From: Thermoproteota archaeon
GTDB taxonomy: Archaea; Korarchaeota; Korarchaeia; Korarchaeales; Korarchaeaceae
Assembly: GCA_027491415.1 (NCBI GenBank)
Contig: JAOZFH010000050.1
Coordinates: forward strand, 1 to 64,000
Direction: 5' to 3'
DNA length: 64,000 nt
Shown in pieces: positions 1 to 7,906 of this stretch (positions are counted from its first letter, which is position 1; every line of letters begins with the position of its first letter). The translations under genes and the position numbers were made by a program. The notes under the pieces were generated by a model, which saw only the letters and a list, made by a program, of their open reading frames with translations, was not told the origin of the DNA and did no database searches.

Positions 1-157
1 TCTCCACCCTCTCCGGGTCCCTGACCACGACCAAGGCGTTGTAGCCGTCCACGGTCTCCTCGGGGGAGGAGGAGACGTAGACGGCCACCAGATCCTCGCC
101 GAGAAGTTCGCTCAGCTTGAGGGCGAAGGACAGGGCGGCCCTTGACCAGCTCGTCAT
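1..157 (-). CDS. Partial hypothetical protein, nucleotidyltransferase-like fold (3' end outside window)
   Basis: Only the first 52 residues are visible; the frame runs off the left edge. I chose ATG at 157; the same frame stays open back to a stop at 224-226, so a GTG or TTG slightly upstream is possible. The visible part reads as an amphipathic helix (ALKLSELLGED) followed by a strand (LVAVYV) and a second strand (YNALVVV). That is the order seen at the start of archaeal minimal nucleotidyltransferases, but the GS and DxD signatures of active enzymes are not there (SSS and NAL occupy their places). It may therefore be an inactive member or an unrelated alpha/beta protein. No product name is justified. 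Confidence 0.4.
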   Translation of the reverse strand, partial: MTSWSRAALSFALKLSELLGEDLVAVYVSSSPEETVDGYNALVVVRDPERVE

Positions 158-284
158 CCTAAGGAGGAGCGCCAACGCCGCGACCTCCGAAGGTCGAGCC
201 CATCTGAAGATAAAAAGCGAGGGCTACCGAACGAGGGTCGGTCAGCGAGTCGCGGCGACGGCGCAGAGCCAGAGGTCGGAGCGG

Positions 285-689
285 CTAGGGTAGGACCTCC
301 AGCCCAAGCCTCTTGGCCTGCCTCCGGAGCCTCTCGTCGAACGAGGCGATGGGAAGGTCCTCACTCTGGGCCACAGCAAGCACGACCTTGTCATTGAACC
401 TCGAGAGTGGGCGTCCCTCCTCCCTGAGGATCGCCAGCGCCCACCTGACTGCCTCTCTCCCGCCCGACACGACCCGAGCCCTGTGGTCCCAGGCGTACTC
501 CCACACCTTCTCGACCACGTCGGCCAGGTCGACGTCGAGGCCCCTCATGAGCCACACATACTCGTAGAGCACGATGATGGGTATCACCCACGCGTCTAGG
601 GAGTCCAAGAGTCGCCTAGCCTCTACGTGGAAGATAGAATCCTCGAACGTATCGTAGACCAAGACGTTGGTGTCCAAGACAGCCCTCAA
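285..689 (-). CDS. vapC: VapC-type PIN-domain ribonuclease (toxin)
   Basis: A 134-residue PIN domain protein of normal length. The acidic metal-binding residues are visible: D6 in AVLDTNVLVY, E43 in LYEYVWLM, D100 in RFNDKVVLAVA and D118 in IASFDERL. PIN toxins of this family cut RNA and are held in check by the antitoxin encoded just upstream. Its start overlaps the stop of the AbrB-type antitoxin gene by 4 nt (ATGA), so the two are cotranscribed and translationally coupled. The RNA target cannot be predicted. Confidence 0.88.
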   Translation of the reverse strand: MRAVLDTNVLVYDTFEDSIFHVEARRLLDSLDAWVIPIIVLYEYVWLMRGLDVDLADVVEKVWEYAWDHRARVVSGGREAVRWALAILREEGRPLSRFNDKVVLAVAQSEDLPIASFDERLRRQAKRLGLEVLP

Positions 690-916
690 GGCAGGGCCTC
701 CCGCATACCCGCCTCGATCAGCCTCTCGATCTCCTCTGGGGTGAGCCTCCTCCCCGATCTGAGGGTTCTCCGAGTTGGCCTGACCCTTTCCATAACAATT
801 CTCCCCCTGTCGTCGAGGGACACCTCCAGATAGTCCCCCTCACGCAGGCCCACTCTCTCTCTGATCTCCCGGGGGATCGTCACCTGATAGTTCCTGGTGA
901 CCTTGACTCTGGGCAT
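686..916 (-). CDS. vapB: AbrB/SpoVT-type antitoxin (VapB)
   Basis: A 76-residue protein with an N-terminal swapped-hairpin AbrB domain (KVTRNYQVTIPREIRERVGL, then GDYLEV), which in this family binds operator DNA, and a C-terminal tail (LTPEEIERLIEAGM) of the kind that wraps around the PIN toxin. It is the first gene of the vapBC operon. A TATA-like box (947-957, read on the minus strand) lies about 36 nt upstream of the ATG, and a perfect palindrome (921-935) sits between the two, as expected for autorepression. Confidence 0.88.
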   Translation of the reverse strand: MPRVKVTRNYQVTIPREIRERVGLREGDYLEVSLDDRGRIVMERVRPTRRTLRSGRRLTPEEIERLIEAGMREALP

Positions 917-920
917 TTTT

Positions 921-957
921 CTAGTAACTTACTAGATTAACTTCTACTTTAATATTT
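921..957 (-). promoter_or_regulatory. vapBC promoter with palindromic operator
   Basis: On the minus strand a TATA-like element (947-957, AAATATTAAAG) is followed by the perfect palindrome CTAGTAA-C-TTACTAG at 921-935, which covers the expected transcription start and ends 4 nt before the vapB ATG. The location fits an autoregulatory operator for the AbrB antitoxin; binding is inferred. Confidence 0.6.
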
Positions 958-1203
958 CTACTAAATCTTGCGTCGCGCTCACAGGGGCTCACCGTCTACA
1001 CGCTGGCCTACTTAGACTGCCTGCCCCGGCGCCGCGCTCTGCATGAAGCATGGGGGGCTGAATACGTCCGCCTCGAGAGAACGCTCAGGTGGGACCGCGA
1101 GGGGCTCGGTGGAAAAACCTACATAGCGCCCTGAAGCTTCCATCAGGCGGGTAAGCCGTTAAGAGAATAGAGAATGTTGAGATCCCAGAGGAGTAGATCC
1201 GAT
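958..1203. other. Intergenic stretch with an unidentified coding remnant
   Basis: No intact gene. On the plus strand an open stretch of about 50 codons ends with TGA at 1131-1133 and reads TVYTLAYLDCLPRRRALHEA and onward to GKTYIAP. It has coding-like composition but no start and no family I recognise, so it is probably the 3' end of a lost gene. A TATA-like GTTAAGAG near 1157 could serve the decayed gene that follows. Confidence 0.3.
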
Positions 1204-1815
1204 ATGATCGGTAAGATCAGGTATTTTGAGAGACCGGGCTCTGAGAACACACCGATGAAGTCAACGAGGCCGTGGCGGAGGGGCTGATGAGAGGTAACAT
1301 CAACTACCTAATAGTCGCGTCGATCTCTGGGAGGACGGCCATAAGGTTCGCAGAGAAGGCCGGGAAAGCTAAGGTCGTGTGCGTGCCCGGCCCCCCACAG
1401 TGGGACTGCGAGATGGGAGGGGGAAGGTGGCCTTACATCCCAGAGGACGTAAGAGCGAGGCTGGAGGAGCTTGGAGTCCAGATCGTTGACCGCGCACCCA
1501 CGACCTCGCGGGAGGCTCTGTTGACTACAGCCTAGCTAGGTACGGGTACACGCCGCCCTCTTGGTCGGTCGTGGAGACCCTTATCATGGTGGGGGGCTAC
1601 GGCCTCAAGACAGCCGTCGAGGTGTCGCTGATGGCCTGGCTGGACTTTGGCGCAGTGCCCCCGGGAGTCGAGGCTATAGCGGTCGACGGCACGCTCAACA
1701 GAGCGCCGACACGGTCGTCGTGCTGAAGACCGCCTACTCCTCGCAGAGGTCAAGAGGGGGACAGCCTCGAGTAGAGCCTGCGACCAGATCTGGCCCCTGC
1801 AGATCAGGATGAGTT
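1204..1815 (+). pseudogene. Decayed pyruvate-kinase alpha/beta-domain (PK_C-like) protein
   Basis: The pieces match a small archaeal family related to the C-terminal domain of pyruvate kinase, but in several frames. Frame 1 from ATG 1204 gives MIGKIRYFERPGSENT; a frameshift near 1252 moves to DEVNEAVAEGLMRG, YLIVASISGRTAIRFAEKAG, KVVCVPGPPQ and RARLEELGVQIVDRAP; a stop follows near 1535; another frame gives ETLIMVGGYGLKTAVEVSLM; a further shift near 1690 gives ADTVVVLKTAYSS. At least three lesions make a functional product impossible. The intact family has unknown function, probably ligand binding by the PK_C Rossmann-like fold. Decay looks recent because the frames are still easy to join. 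Confidence 0.7.
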
Positions 1816-1899
1816 CCCCGTGGAAGTGCCGCGGGCAGTTCAAACTCTCTGGGAGGCTGGGCACAACTTATTATATCGCGTGCTAGGGTGTGAGGCCCT

Positions 1900-2712
1900 G
1901 TGAGCAAGCAGGTCGTTGCGGTGATAGGCGCCGGCGCCATAGGAGGAGCCGTCGCTACCGCCCTAGCGGAGTCGGGCTGGAGGGTTGTCGCAACCAGGAG
2001 GAGGATCGAGAGGGCGAGGCACCTGGCGGAGAAGGGTGTGGAACTCACATCCGACAACAGGCGGGCGGCCAGGGAGGCAGACGTGATCATACTCGCGGTC
2101 AAGCCGCACAAGGCCGCGGGAGTGGCGGCAGAGATATCTGAAGAGATCAAAGGGAAGCTCCTGATATCCCTGGCAGCGGCCGTCAGCACCGAGACCTTGG
2201 GGAAGGCTGCGCCGGGGGCCAGGGTCATAAGGGCCATGCCCAACATAGCCGTGTCGGTCAGGGAGTCTTTCACGGCCTTTTGCAGGGGACCCAGAGTCAC
2301 GGACGAGGATGTGAAGCTCTTCAAGGAGCTGTTTGGGTGTATGGGGACGTGCGAAGAGGTTCACGAGGAGCTGATGGACGCAGTCACCGCGCTGAGCGGG
2401 AGCGGGCCCGCCTACGCCGCCCTCTTCATAGAGGCCCTGATGTACGCCGGGCTGAAGGTCGGTCTGCCGAGGGACGTCGCCCTGAAGTCCGCGGCCCAGA
2501 CCATGCTGGGGGCAGCCAGGATGGTGCTGGAGCAGGGGGTCCACCCGGCCCAGCTCAAGGAGATGGTGGTTACCCCCGGGGGCACCACGATAGAGGGGAT
2601 ATTCTACATTGAAGAGGGCGGGGTCAGGTCCTCGGTGATGAAGGCCGTGGAGGCGGCCACAGAGAGGGCAAAGACTTTGAGCAGGTTGATAAACGGGCAG
2701 TCAAGGCCCTGA
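1900..2712 (+). CDS. proC: Pyrroline-5-carboxylate reductase
   Basis: Catalyses the last step of proline synthesis, NAD(P)H-dependent reduction of 1-pyrroline-5-carboxylate. The 270-residue length is normal. The N-terminal Rossmann motif is VAVIGAGAIGGAVATAL, and the C-terminal dimerisation and active-site region carries ALSGSGPAYAALFIEAL and VVTPGGTTIEGI, both family signatures. The start is GTG at 1900, about 30 nt downstream of a TATA-like CTTATTATAT (1867-1876), which fits a leaderless message. A T-run directly after the stop (2711-2718) probably ends transcription before the convergent ferredoxin gene. It stands alone; no proA or proB is visible. Confidence 0.95.
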   Translation: MSKQVVAVIGAGAIGGAVATALAESGWRVVATRRRIERARHLAEKGVELTSDNRRAAREADVIILAVKPHKAAGVAAEISEEIKGKLLISLAAAVSTETLGKAAPGARVIRAMPNIAVSVRESFTAFCRGPRVTDEDVKLFKELFGCMGTCEEVHEELMDAVTALSGSGPAYAALFIEALMYAGLKVGLPRDVALKSAAQTMLGAARMVLEQGVHPAQLKEMVVTPGGTTIEGIFYIEEGGVRSSVMKAVEAATERAKTLSRLINGQSRP

Positions 2713-2760
2713 GCTTTTTTGGTGAGAAAGCAAGAAAGGGGGTGAGCCCCGGCCTGGGGC

Positions 2761-3000
2761 TCAGCCCTCCACCTCCTCGACGTGTATGATCTGGACCGGG
2801 CAGGCGTCGGCGGCCTGCTTCACGCAGTCGCCGAGGTCCTCCGGCACCACGCCGGTCCCTATGTCGTCGGTCCTGTACTCCTCGACGATCTGGGACTTCC
2901 CGTCGTCGGGGTTCATCTCGAAGACCTGGGGGCAGAGGGCCCAGCACACGCCGTCGCTGATGCACTGGTCCCTGTCTATGGTCACCTTGAACTTGGGCAT
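2761..3000 (-). CDS. Asp-ligated [4Fe-4S] ferredoxin
   Basis: A 79-residue single-cluster ferredoxin. The motif CISDGVCWALCP places C13, D16, C19 and C23, and C59 and C67 follow in CVKQAADACPV. The spacing is that of Pyrococcus furiosus ferredoxin, in which Cys, Asp, Cys and the distal Cys hold the cluster and the other two cysteines can form a disulfide. By analogy the ligands are C13, D16, C19 and C67, with C23 and C59 as the disulfide pair. ATG at 3000 was chosen because the fold begins there; a minus-strand TATA-like GAATTTTAG lies near 3023-3031. It is probably a general low-potential electron carrier. Confidence 0.93.
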   Translation of the reverse strand: MPKFKVTIDRDQCISDGVCWALCPQVFEMNPDDGKSQIVEEYRTDDIGTGVVPEDLGDCVKQAADACPVQIIHVEEVEG

Positions 3001-3235
3001 ATGACACCGCCGGGGCGACCTGCTAAAATTCTTTACCACTCCGAGGTGCGACCGGCGAGGGCGCCTGATACGCCCCCGGAGTCTGCGTCCCAGGCCAAGA
3101 TCGGGCCTGTCTGAACGGGAGGTGCATAACCCCTCTACAACTGGCGGAGATTCCAGTGGAATGTGCAACGTCCTACGAGGTCAGCCCCTGACGTCAACAA
3201 ACTCGAACTGCTTAAATGCTGGCCGGAGGGGGCGC

Positions 3236-3337
3236 ATGGCCGGGGCCAGGATCGCACGGCGTGTGGAGGTGGCCCGGCAGGTTGGGCGCTTCCGCGACTG
3301 CCGGTCGGAGGCAATGGGTGGTGATTCGGTTAGATGA
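3236..3337 (+). CDS. Possible 33-codon leader ORF coupled to the next gene
   Basis: A short frame of 33 codons starts with ATG at 3236, about 21 nt after a clear TATA-like CTTAAATG (3211-3218), which is the position of a leaderless first gene in this genome. It is rich in Arg and Val (RIARRVEVARQVGRFR) and ends with TGA overlapping the ATG of the following P-loop gene (ATGA at 3334-3337). It may be a regulatory leader peptide, a small basic protein, or simply the 5' part of the message. No homologue is recognised. Confidence 0.4.
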   Translation: MAGARIARRVEVARQVGRFRDCRSEAMGGDSVR

Positions 3338-3957
3338 GCGCGAGCCGCGCCGGACATGCTGAGGTAGTGCTCGTTGTCGGCGAGCCGCGGTCCGGGAAGG
3401 GCGTGCTGGTCAAGATGATCAGCAATGAACTCAAGTCGCGTGGGTACGCCACCCTCACGCTCGGCATAGACCTAGAGGATGCCGCCAGGGAGGGAAGGCT
3501 GACCTGGCTCAGGGAGGCCCTTCGGACGGCCGCAAGGGAGGGAAACGTTCACTTCATCGTGATGAGCCTGAGGGGGAGGAGGCTGGAGGAGAACTCGAGG
3601 CTCTCCGAAGAGGAGATGGACATCCTCCGGTACTCCAGATACGTCGTCATCTGCACCAGGGAGGACGGGGGCCAGGCCAGGGCGTGGAAGGAGCTCATAG
3701 GGTCCCTCTCTCCCGAAGCCAAGGTTGTGGCGAGCCTCACTAGCGTCTTCCCAGACCCCAATGGGTCCAGGGCGTGGTGGGTAGACGTGGGGGGCGTCAT
3801 CTCCGGGAAGATAAGCCACCTGGACGAGGAAGCCTATCTCGAAGGCAGGATACCCACAGTGTCTAAGAGAATCGTCAGGAGCGTGGCTAGGGCAATCCTC
3901 AAGAGGACGGGCGTTGAGGAGGAGGGAGGAGCGGAGGGGGGTGAGGGAGGAGGGTAG
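3334..3957 (+). CDS. Small P-loop NTPase-like protein of unknown function
   Basis: A 207-residue protein with a beta strand followed by a Walker A motif (VVLVVGEPRSGKGVLVKMI, residues about 11-29), the layout of small kinases and nucleotide-binding proteins. Further strands are HFIVMSL, YVVICT and KVVASLTS; the Walker B acidic residue is not obvious. The last 15 residues are a Glu/Gly-rich tail. It is translationally coupled to the 33-codon ORF before it. I cannot assign a substrate; sulfate- or nucleotide-kinase-like chemistry is only a possibility. Confidence 0.6.
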   Translation: MSASRAGHAEVVLVVGEPRSGKGVLVKMISNELKSRGYATLTLGIDLEDAAREGRLTWLREALRTAAREGNVHFIVMSLRGRRLEENSRLSEEEMDILRYSRYVVICTREDGGQARAWKELIGSLSPEAKVVASLTSVFPDPNGSRAWWVDVGGVISGKISHLDEEAYLEGRIPTVSKRIVRSVARAILKRTGVEEEGGAEGGEGGG

Positions 3958-4045
3958 GGGGCTCTGCTCGCACCCCAAAGGAGGGCGGGATCCGGCCGGG
4001 TGACCGCATTTTTAGGATTGGCGTGGCCGCCTCAACCGACCCACC

Positions 4046-5329
4046 ATGGCGAAGACCTCTCGCATTCCGGGTTTCTACAGGCTGCCCATAGAGGAGAGGA
4101 TTGAGACCGTCAGGGAGTTCGCCGACCTTAGCCAGGAGGAGGTTGAGCTCCTCCGGAAGGAGGGGCCGCTCCCAATGGACGTGGCCGACAGGATGATCGA
4201 GAACGTCATCGGGACCTGGCCGCTTCCTTTCGCGGTCGCGACCAACTTCCTGATCAACGGGAGAGACTACCTCGTGCCCATGGCCATCGAGGAGCCGTCG
4301 GTCGTGGCGGCGGCCAGCAACGCCGCAAAGATGGCCAGGCCCTCAGGGGGGTTCAGGGCAAGCTCCACCGAGTCGATAATGATCGGGCAGATCCAGCTGG
4401 TCGACGTCCCCAACCCAGAGGAGGCCAGGGTTCAGATCCTCATGGAGAGGGACAGGATCCTGGAGATAGCCAACGAGCAGGACCCCGTGCTCGTGAAGTT
4501 CGGGGGCGGGGCCAGGGACGTGGAGGTCAGGGTCATCGAGACGGGCGTCGGGCCCATGGTCATCGTCCACCTGCTGGTGGACGTGAGGGACGCCATGGGG
4601 GCCAACGCCATTAACACGATGGCCGAGGCCGTGGCCCCGTTCCTGGAGAGGATCACCAAGGGGAGGGCCCTGCTGAGGATAATCTCCAACCTGGCCGACC
4701 GCAGGCTGGCCAGGGCGCACGCTGTGTTCAGGGCCGAGGACATAGGAGGCGAGGAGGTGGTGGACGGCATAGTCTACGCCTACGAGTTCGCCGCCAACGA
4801 CCCCTACAGGGCGGCCACTCACAACAAGGGCATCATGAACGGGGTCATAGCGGTCGCGAGGGCGACTGGACAGGACACCAGGGCGATCGAGGCCGGGGCC
4901 CACTCCTACGCCGCGAGGTTCGGCAGGTACACGAGCCTCAGCACCTGGTGGAAGAACGAGGACGGGGACCTCGAGGGATACCTGGAGATGCCGATGGCGG
5001 TCGGAGTGGTCGGCGGCGTGACGAAGGTGCACCCAGTCGCCAGGCTGGCCCTGAAGGTACTCGGGATAAAGACGGCGAGGGAGCTGGCCGAGGTCATGGT
5101 CGCCGTCGGCCTCGCCCAGAACTTCGCGGCCCTGAGGGCCCTCGCCACGGAGGGCATCCAGGCCGGTCACATGAAGCTCCACGCCAGGAACGTGGCCATG
5201 GCTGTCGGGGCGGTCGGAGAGGAGGTCGACCTTGTCGTGGAGAGGCTCGTGAGGATGAAGAAGATCCGAGAGGACGTGGCCAGGGAGGTCCTAAGCGAGG
5301 TCAGGAGGGAGAGGGCCGGCGGCGGGTGA
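4046..5329 (+). CDS. mvaA: Class II 3-hydroxy-3-methylglutaryl-CoA reductase
   Basis: Reduces HMG-CoA to mevalonate, the committed step of isoprenoid lipid synthesis. The 427-residue protein is of the compact soluble class II. Catalytic residues can be placed by the constant offset of six from Pseudomonas mevalonii: E83 in IEEPS, K261 in THNKGIMNG, D277 in GQDTRAIEAG and H375 in GHMKLHARN; the ENVIG substrate motif is at 52-56. Class II enzymes occur in some archaeal lineages where others have class I. A TATA-like ATTTTTAG (about 4010-4017) lies about 32 nt before the ATG. Isopentenyl phosphate kinase is encoded about 1.3 kb downstream on the other strand. Confidence 0.95.
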   Translation: MAKTSRIPGFYRLPIEERIETVREFADLSQEEVELLRKEGPLPMDVADRMIENVIGTWPLPFAVATNFLINGRDYLVPMAIEEPSVVAAASNAAKMARPSGGFRASSTESIMIGQIQLVDVPNPEEARVQILMERDRILEIANEQDPVLVKFGGGARDVEVRVIETGVGPMVIVHLLVDVRDAMGANAINTMAEAVAPFLERITKGRALLRIISNLADRRLARAHAVFRAEDIGGEEVVDGIVYAYEFAANDPYRAATHNKGIMNGVIAVARATGQDTRAIEAGAHSYAARFGRYTSLSTWWKNEDGDLEGYLEMPMAVGVVGGVTKVHPVARLALKVLGIKTARELAEVMVAVGLAQNFAALRALATEGIQAGHMKLHARNVAMAVGAVGEEVDLVVERLVRMKKIREDVAREVLSEVRRERAGGG

Positions 5330-5366
5330 GAGCCAGCCAGCCTCTCCCCGGCGGCGGGCGAGGCCC

Positions 5367-5660
5367 ATGGAGGATATGACTTGGGATGAGCTGATCGAGG
5401 AGACCCTGGGCAGCAGGGGGAGGATCAGGATACTGAGGGTGCTCGCCAGGAGGGGTCAGGTCAACATGAGCCGCCTTGCCAGGGAGTGTGGGCTCAGCTA
5501 CGAATCGACCAAGTCGCACGTGGACAGACTCAGGGAACTCGGGCTCGTGGACGTGAGGAGGGTGGGGAGGGTCGTCCTGATAAGGATCAGCGACCACCCA
5601 CTCTCCGTCATGCTCAGGGACATTCTCTTGGGGCCGGAGCGGATCCGAGAGGGTCCCTGA
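5367..5660 (+). CDS. Winged-helix transcriptional regulator
   Basis: A 97-residue single-domain wHTH protein. The helix-turn-helix is NMSRLARECGLSYESTKSHV (residues about 35-54) followed by the wing LGLVDVRRVGRVVLIRI. It resembles archaeal ArsR/MarR-like regulators in size, with no ligand-binding extension and no metal-binding cysteines. It begins 37 nt after mvaA on the same strand and could be cotranscribed, but a regulatory link to the mevalonate genes is only suggested by position. Confidence 0.8.
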   Translation: MEDMTWDELIEETLGSRGRIRILRVLARRGQVNMSRLARECGLSYESTKSHVDRLRELGLVDVRRVGRVVLIRISDHPLSVMLRDILLGPERIREGP

Positions 5661-5738
5661 GAGTCGGCCGCACTTGTGACCGACCGCCGGGGCCGATGCT
5701 CACGGTTTATTTGATCCGGGAGAGGTTTGGGTTCAACG

Positions 5739-6613
5739 TTGGGAGACGCCAGTCGCACGACAGGGCTCCGCTTGATGAGAGCGAACCAATTGCCGTACGT
5801 TCTGGATCTCAGCCGGAGAGGGAGGTTCGGGATCAGCATGACCGTGTTCAGGAGGGGTGAGTGGGACCGCTTGTGGGATGGGCAGGCGGTGGTTCGCCGC
5901 CGAGATTCCGCGGGTCCTGGAGGAGGAAAGGGAGTTTTACTCCCTCCCAGAGTATGCGATAGCCGGAGCTTCGAGGGCTCCCGACTCCCTCCTTCGACCC
6001 CGCATCGCCCACTCTCGGGATGAGCCCTGCCACCCAGTCCCACCCTTCGGCAGGAGACACGGGTTCTCCGATCCGAGGGAGGCGAGCGCGTGGGTCAGGA
6101 GAGACACCAAAACGCCCACCCTCGGAGCCGAGGCGGCGACCGGCCTGGGCTACTCCAAGCTGGTGCCCCTCCTGTCGTGCGTGGGTGAGTTCATCAGGTC
6201 TCGGCTATGGGGCCATCGAGTCGAGGAACGACACCGCCCTGAACATCCCCTTGGCCATAGACGCCGGTCTAGGAAAGCTGGGCGGGAGCGGGCTTCTGAT
6301 AACTCCGCAGTTTGGCCCGAGGGTAAGGCTCTGCAAGGTGCTCACCGACCTCCCGATGGAGCCCGATGGCCCGATCGAGTTCGGCGTCAGGGAGTTCTGC
6401 AGGAGGTGCAAGCTCTGCGCGGAGAGCTGCGAGGTCGGGGCCATCCCGAAGGACAATGAGCCCGAGTTAGAGGGGCTGACCAAGTCGAACAACCCGAGGG
6501 CCCTGAAGTGGTACATTGACCCGGAGAGGTGCCACCTCCACTGGTGCGAGAACGGGGAGTCCTGCTCCACCTGCATGGCGGTGTGCCCCTACAGCAAGTT
6601 GGAGGCCCGCTGA
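5739..6613 (+). pseudogene. Decayed reductive-dehalogenase-like (RdhA family) iron-sulfur corrinoid protein
   Basis: Fragments in three frames align in order with RdhA-type proteins. The N-terminal piece ISMTVFRRGEWDRLW is followed, after a shift near 5870, by GRRWFAAEIPRVLEEEREFY and SLPEYAIAGASRA, then DPREASAWVRR and ATGLGYSKLVPLLSCVGEFI. After another shift near 6200 come GYGAIESRNDTALNIPLAID, LLITPQFGPRVRLCKVLTDL and two cluster motifs: CRRCKLCAESC and, nearer the end, CHLHWC with CSTCMAVCP. About 290 codons remain of the usual 450 or so, so part of the corrinoid-binding region is also lost. A TATA-like GTTTATTTG (5704-5712) remains. It cannot make a working enzyme as read. Epoxyqueuosine reductase is related but lacks the NDTALNIPLA and FGVREFC pattern. 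Confidence 0.75.
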
Positions 6614-6615
6614 GC

Positions 6616-7380
6616 TCACCTCCCGGCCAATAGGAGGGTGCCCGCCTCTCCCGCGAGGGCCCTCCTCAGGTCACCCGCGGAGGCATAGCCAGCGACCCTG
6701 ACCTCTATCCCACTGGACGCCAGCCTGAATCCCTTCCTGAGCTTCTCGGCCATCCCCCCGGTGACGTCTGCCCTGCCGGAGCCGCCCGCGTACTCCAGGA
6801 CGTCTGGGCCAGCCGTCTCCAAGACCTCGCCGTCTGGACCCAACACGCCTGGGACGTCGACCAGGAAGACGACGCGTCTGATCAGGGGGGCGAGGACTAT
6901 GGGGGCGTCGTCCGCCGAGAATATGGCGGCCCCCCTCGTCTGGTGCATGACCACATCCCCGAACGTAACGGGGAGGAACCCCCTCTCGATGGCCATCCTC
7001 ATGGGGGTGATCTCGCCGTCCCAGCCGGAGTCGGTGCCGTAGACGTACGAGCGCGGCGAGAAGGAAATGGCTGGCACGCCCTGCTTTAGGAGCCCCTCCA
7101 CTATTACGAAGTTCAGCCGGAGGGCAGACTGGGCTGTGAGGGCCGACGGAAGCTCCTTACCCTCCTGGAGACCCCTGTCTAGCCCAGCCCTCTTGGCCAG
7201 TGGGTGCCCGAAGCTCCCTGCGCCGTTCGCGAGGATCAGGGGCTCACCCTCCGAGTATACCTCGGCCACCTCCCTGACCAGGTCTGAGATGACAGATCCC
7301 CTCAGGGTGGGCTCAGGGGCGTCCTTCACCGTTATGACCGAGCCGCCCACTTTGATGAAAGTCGCCGTGACCCTCGGCAT
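6616..7380 (-). CDS. Isopentenyl phosphate kinase
   Basis: Phosphorylates isopentenyl phosphate to isopentenyl diphosphate with ATP, the last step of the archaeal variant of the mevalonate pathway. The 254-residue protein has the amino-acid-kinase fold: N-terminal lysine and glycine loop FIKVGGSVIT, the substrate loop NGAGSFGHPLA with the diagnostic histidine H59 of this family, and a C-terminal nucleotide-binding part with ADVTGGMAEKLRKG. The IPK histidine separates it from acetylglutamate and uridylate kinases. It shares the neighbourhood with mvaA but is on the opposite strand, ending 2 nt from the RdhA-like remnant. Confidence 0.93.
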   Translation of the reverse strand: MPRVTATFIKVGGSVITVKDAPEPTLRGSVISDLVREVAEVYSEGEPLILANGAGSFGHPLAKRAGLDRGLQEGKELPSALTAQSALRLNFVIVEGLLKQGVPAISFSPRSYVYGTDSGWDGEITPMRMAIERGFLPVTFGDVVMHQTRGAAIFSADDAPIVLAPLIRRVVFLVDVPGVLGPDGEVLETAGPDVLEYAGGSGRADVTGGMAEKLRKGFRLASSGIEVRVAGYASAGDLRRALAGEAGTLLLAGR

Positions 7381-7441
7381 CCGCGTGGGTCCCAGGTGGC
7401 AAGCTTATTTCACATTTCCCCACCGGCCGCGGGGGAGCCCA

Positions 7442-7837
7442 ATGACCGGGCGCAGCATCGAGGTGGGAATGGAGGCCGAGAGGAGGTTCAAGGTCACCGA
7501 GGACATGGCGGCCTCGTTCATCGGGAGCGGTGACGTCTCCGTGCTGTCCACGCCCTCCATGATCGCCCTCATGGAGACAACGGCGAGGGACCTCGTGCAG
7601 CCGCACCTGCCGCCCGAGGAGACCACCGTTGGAACTGCCGTGAACGTCAGACACCTCGCGCCGGCGCCGGTGGGCGGAGAGGTGACCGTGAAGGCCAAGC
7701 TCATTGAGGTCGATAGGAGGAGGCTCATCTTCGGGGTCAAGTGCCTCTACGGTGACACGCTGGTTGGAGAGGGGACCCACGAGCGGTTCATCGTGAACAG
7801 GCAGAAGTTCCTATCCAAGCTCTCCGGATCCAGGTGA
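7442..7837 (+). CDS. FlK-like hot-dog acyl-CoA thioesterase
   Basis: A 131-residue single hot-dog domain. The three catalytic residues of fluoroacetyl-CoA thioesterase FlK can be matched with a constant offset of five: T37 in STPSMIALMETTA, E45 in the same helix and H71 in NVRHLAPAP. Archaeal FlK homologues probably hydrolyse short acyl-CoA esters as detoxification or metabolic control; fluoroacetate itself is unlikely. ATG at 7442 was chosen because homology starts there and the longer frame upstream is antisense to the isopentenyl phosphate kinase gene. A TATA-like CTTATTTCAC (7405-7414) lies about 33 nt upstream. Confidence 0.85.
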   Translation: MTGRSIEVGMEAERRFKVTEDMAASFIGSGDVSVLSTPSMIALMETTARDLVQPHLPPEETTVGTAVNVRHLAPAPVGGEVTVKAKLIEVDRRRLIFGVKCLYGDTLVGEGTHERFIVNRQKFLSKLSGSR

Positions 7838-7906
7838 CGGGCCGACGCCTGCCTCCTAGCGGAAAGCTTAGGAGGGCGAAAAATAGGGGAAAAAGGGGCC
7901 GGAGGG

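Noticed and set aside
3040-3060. GAGGTGCGACC near the ferredoxin promoter as third copy of the shared palindrome
   Set aside because: Only a half-site matches; the right arm is absent and the spacing differs.
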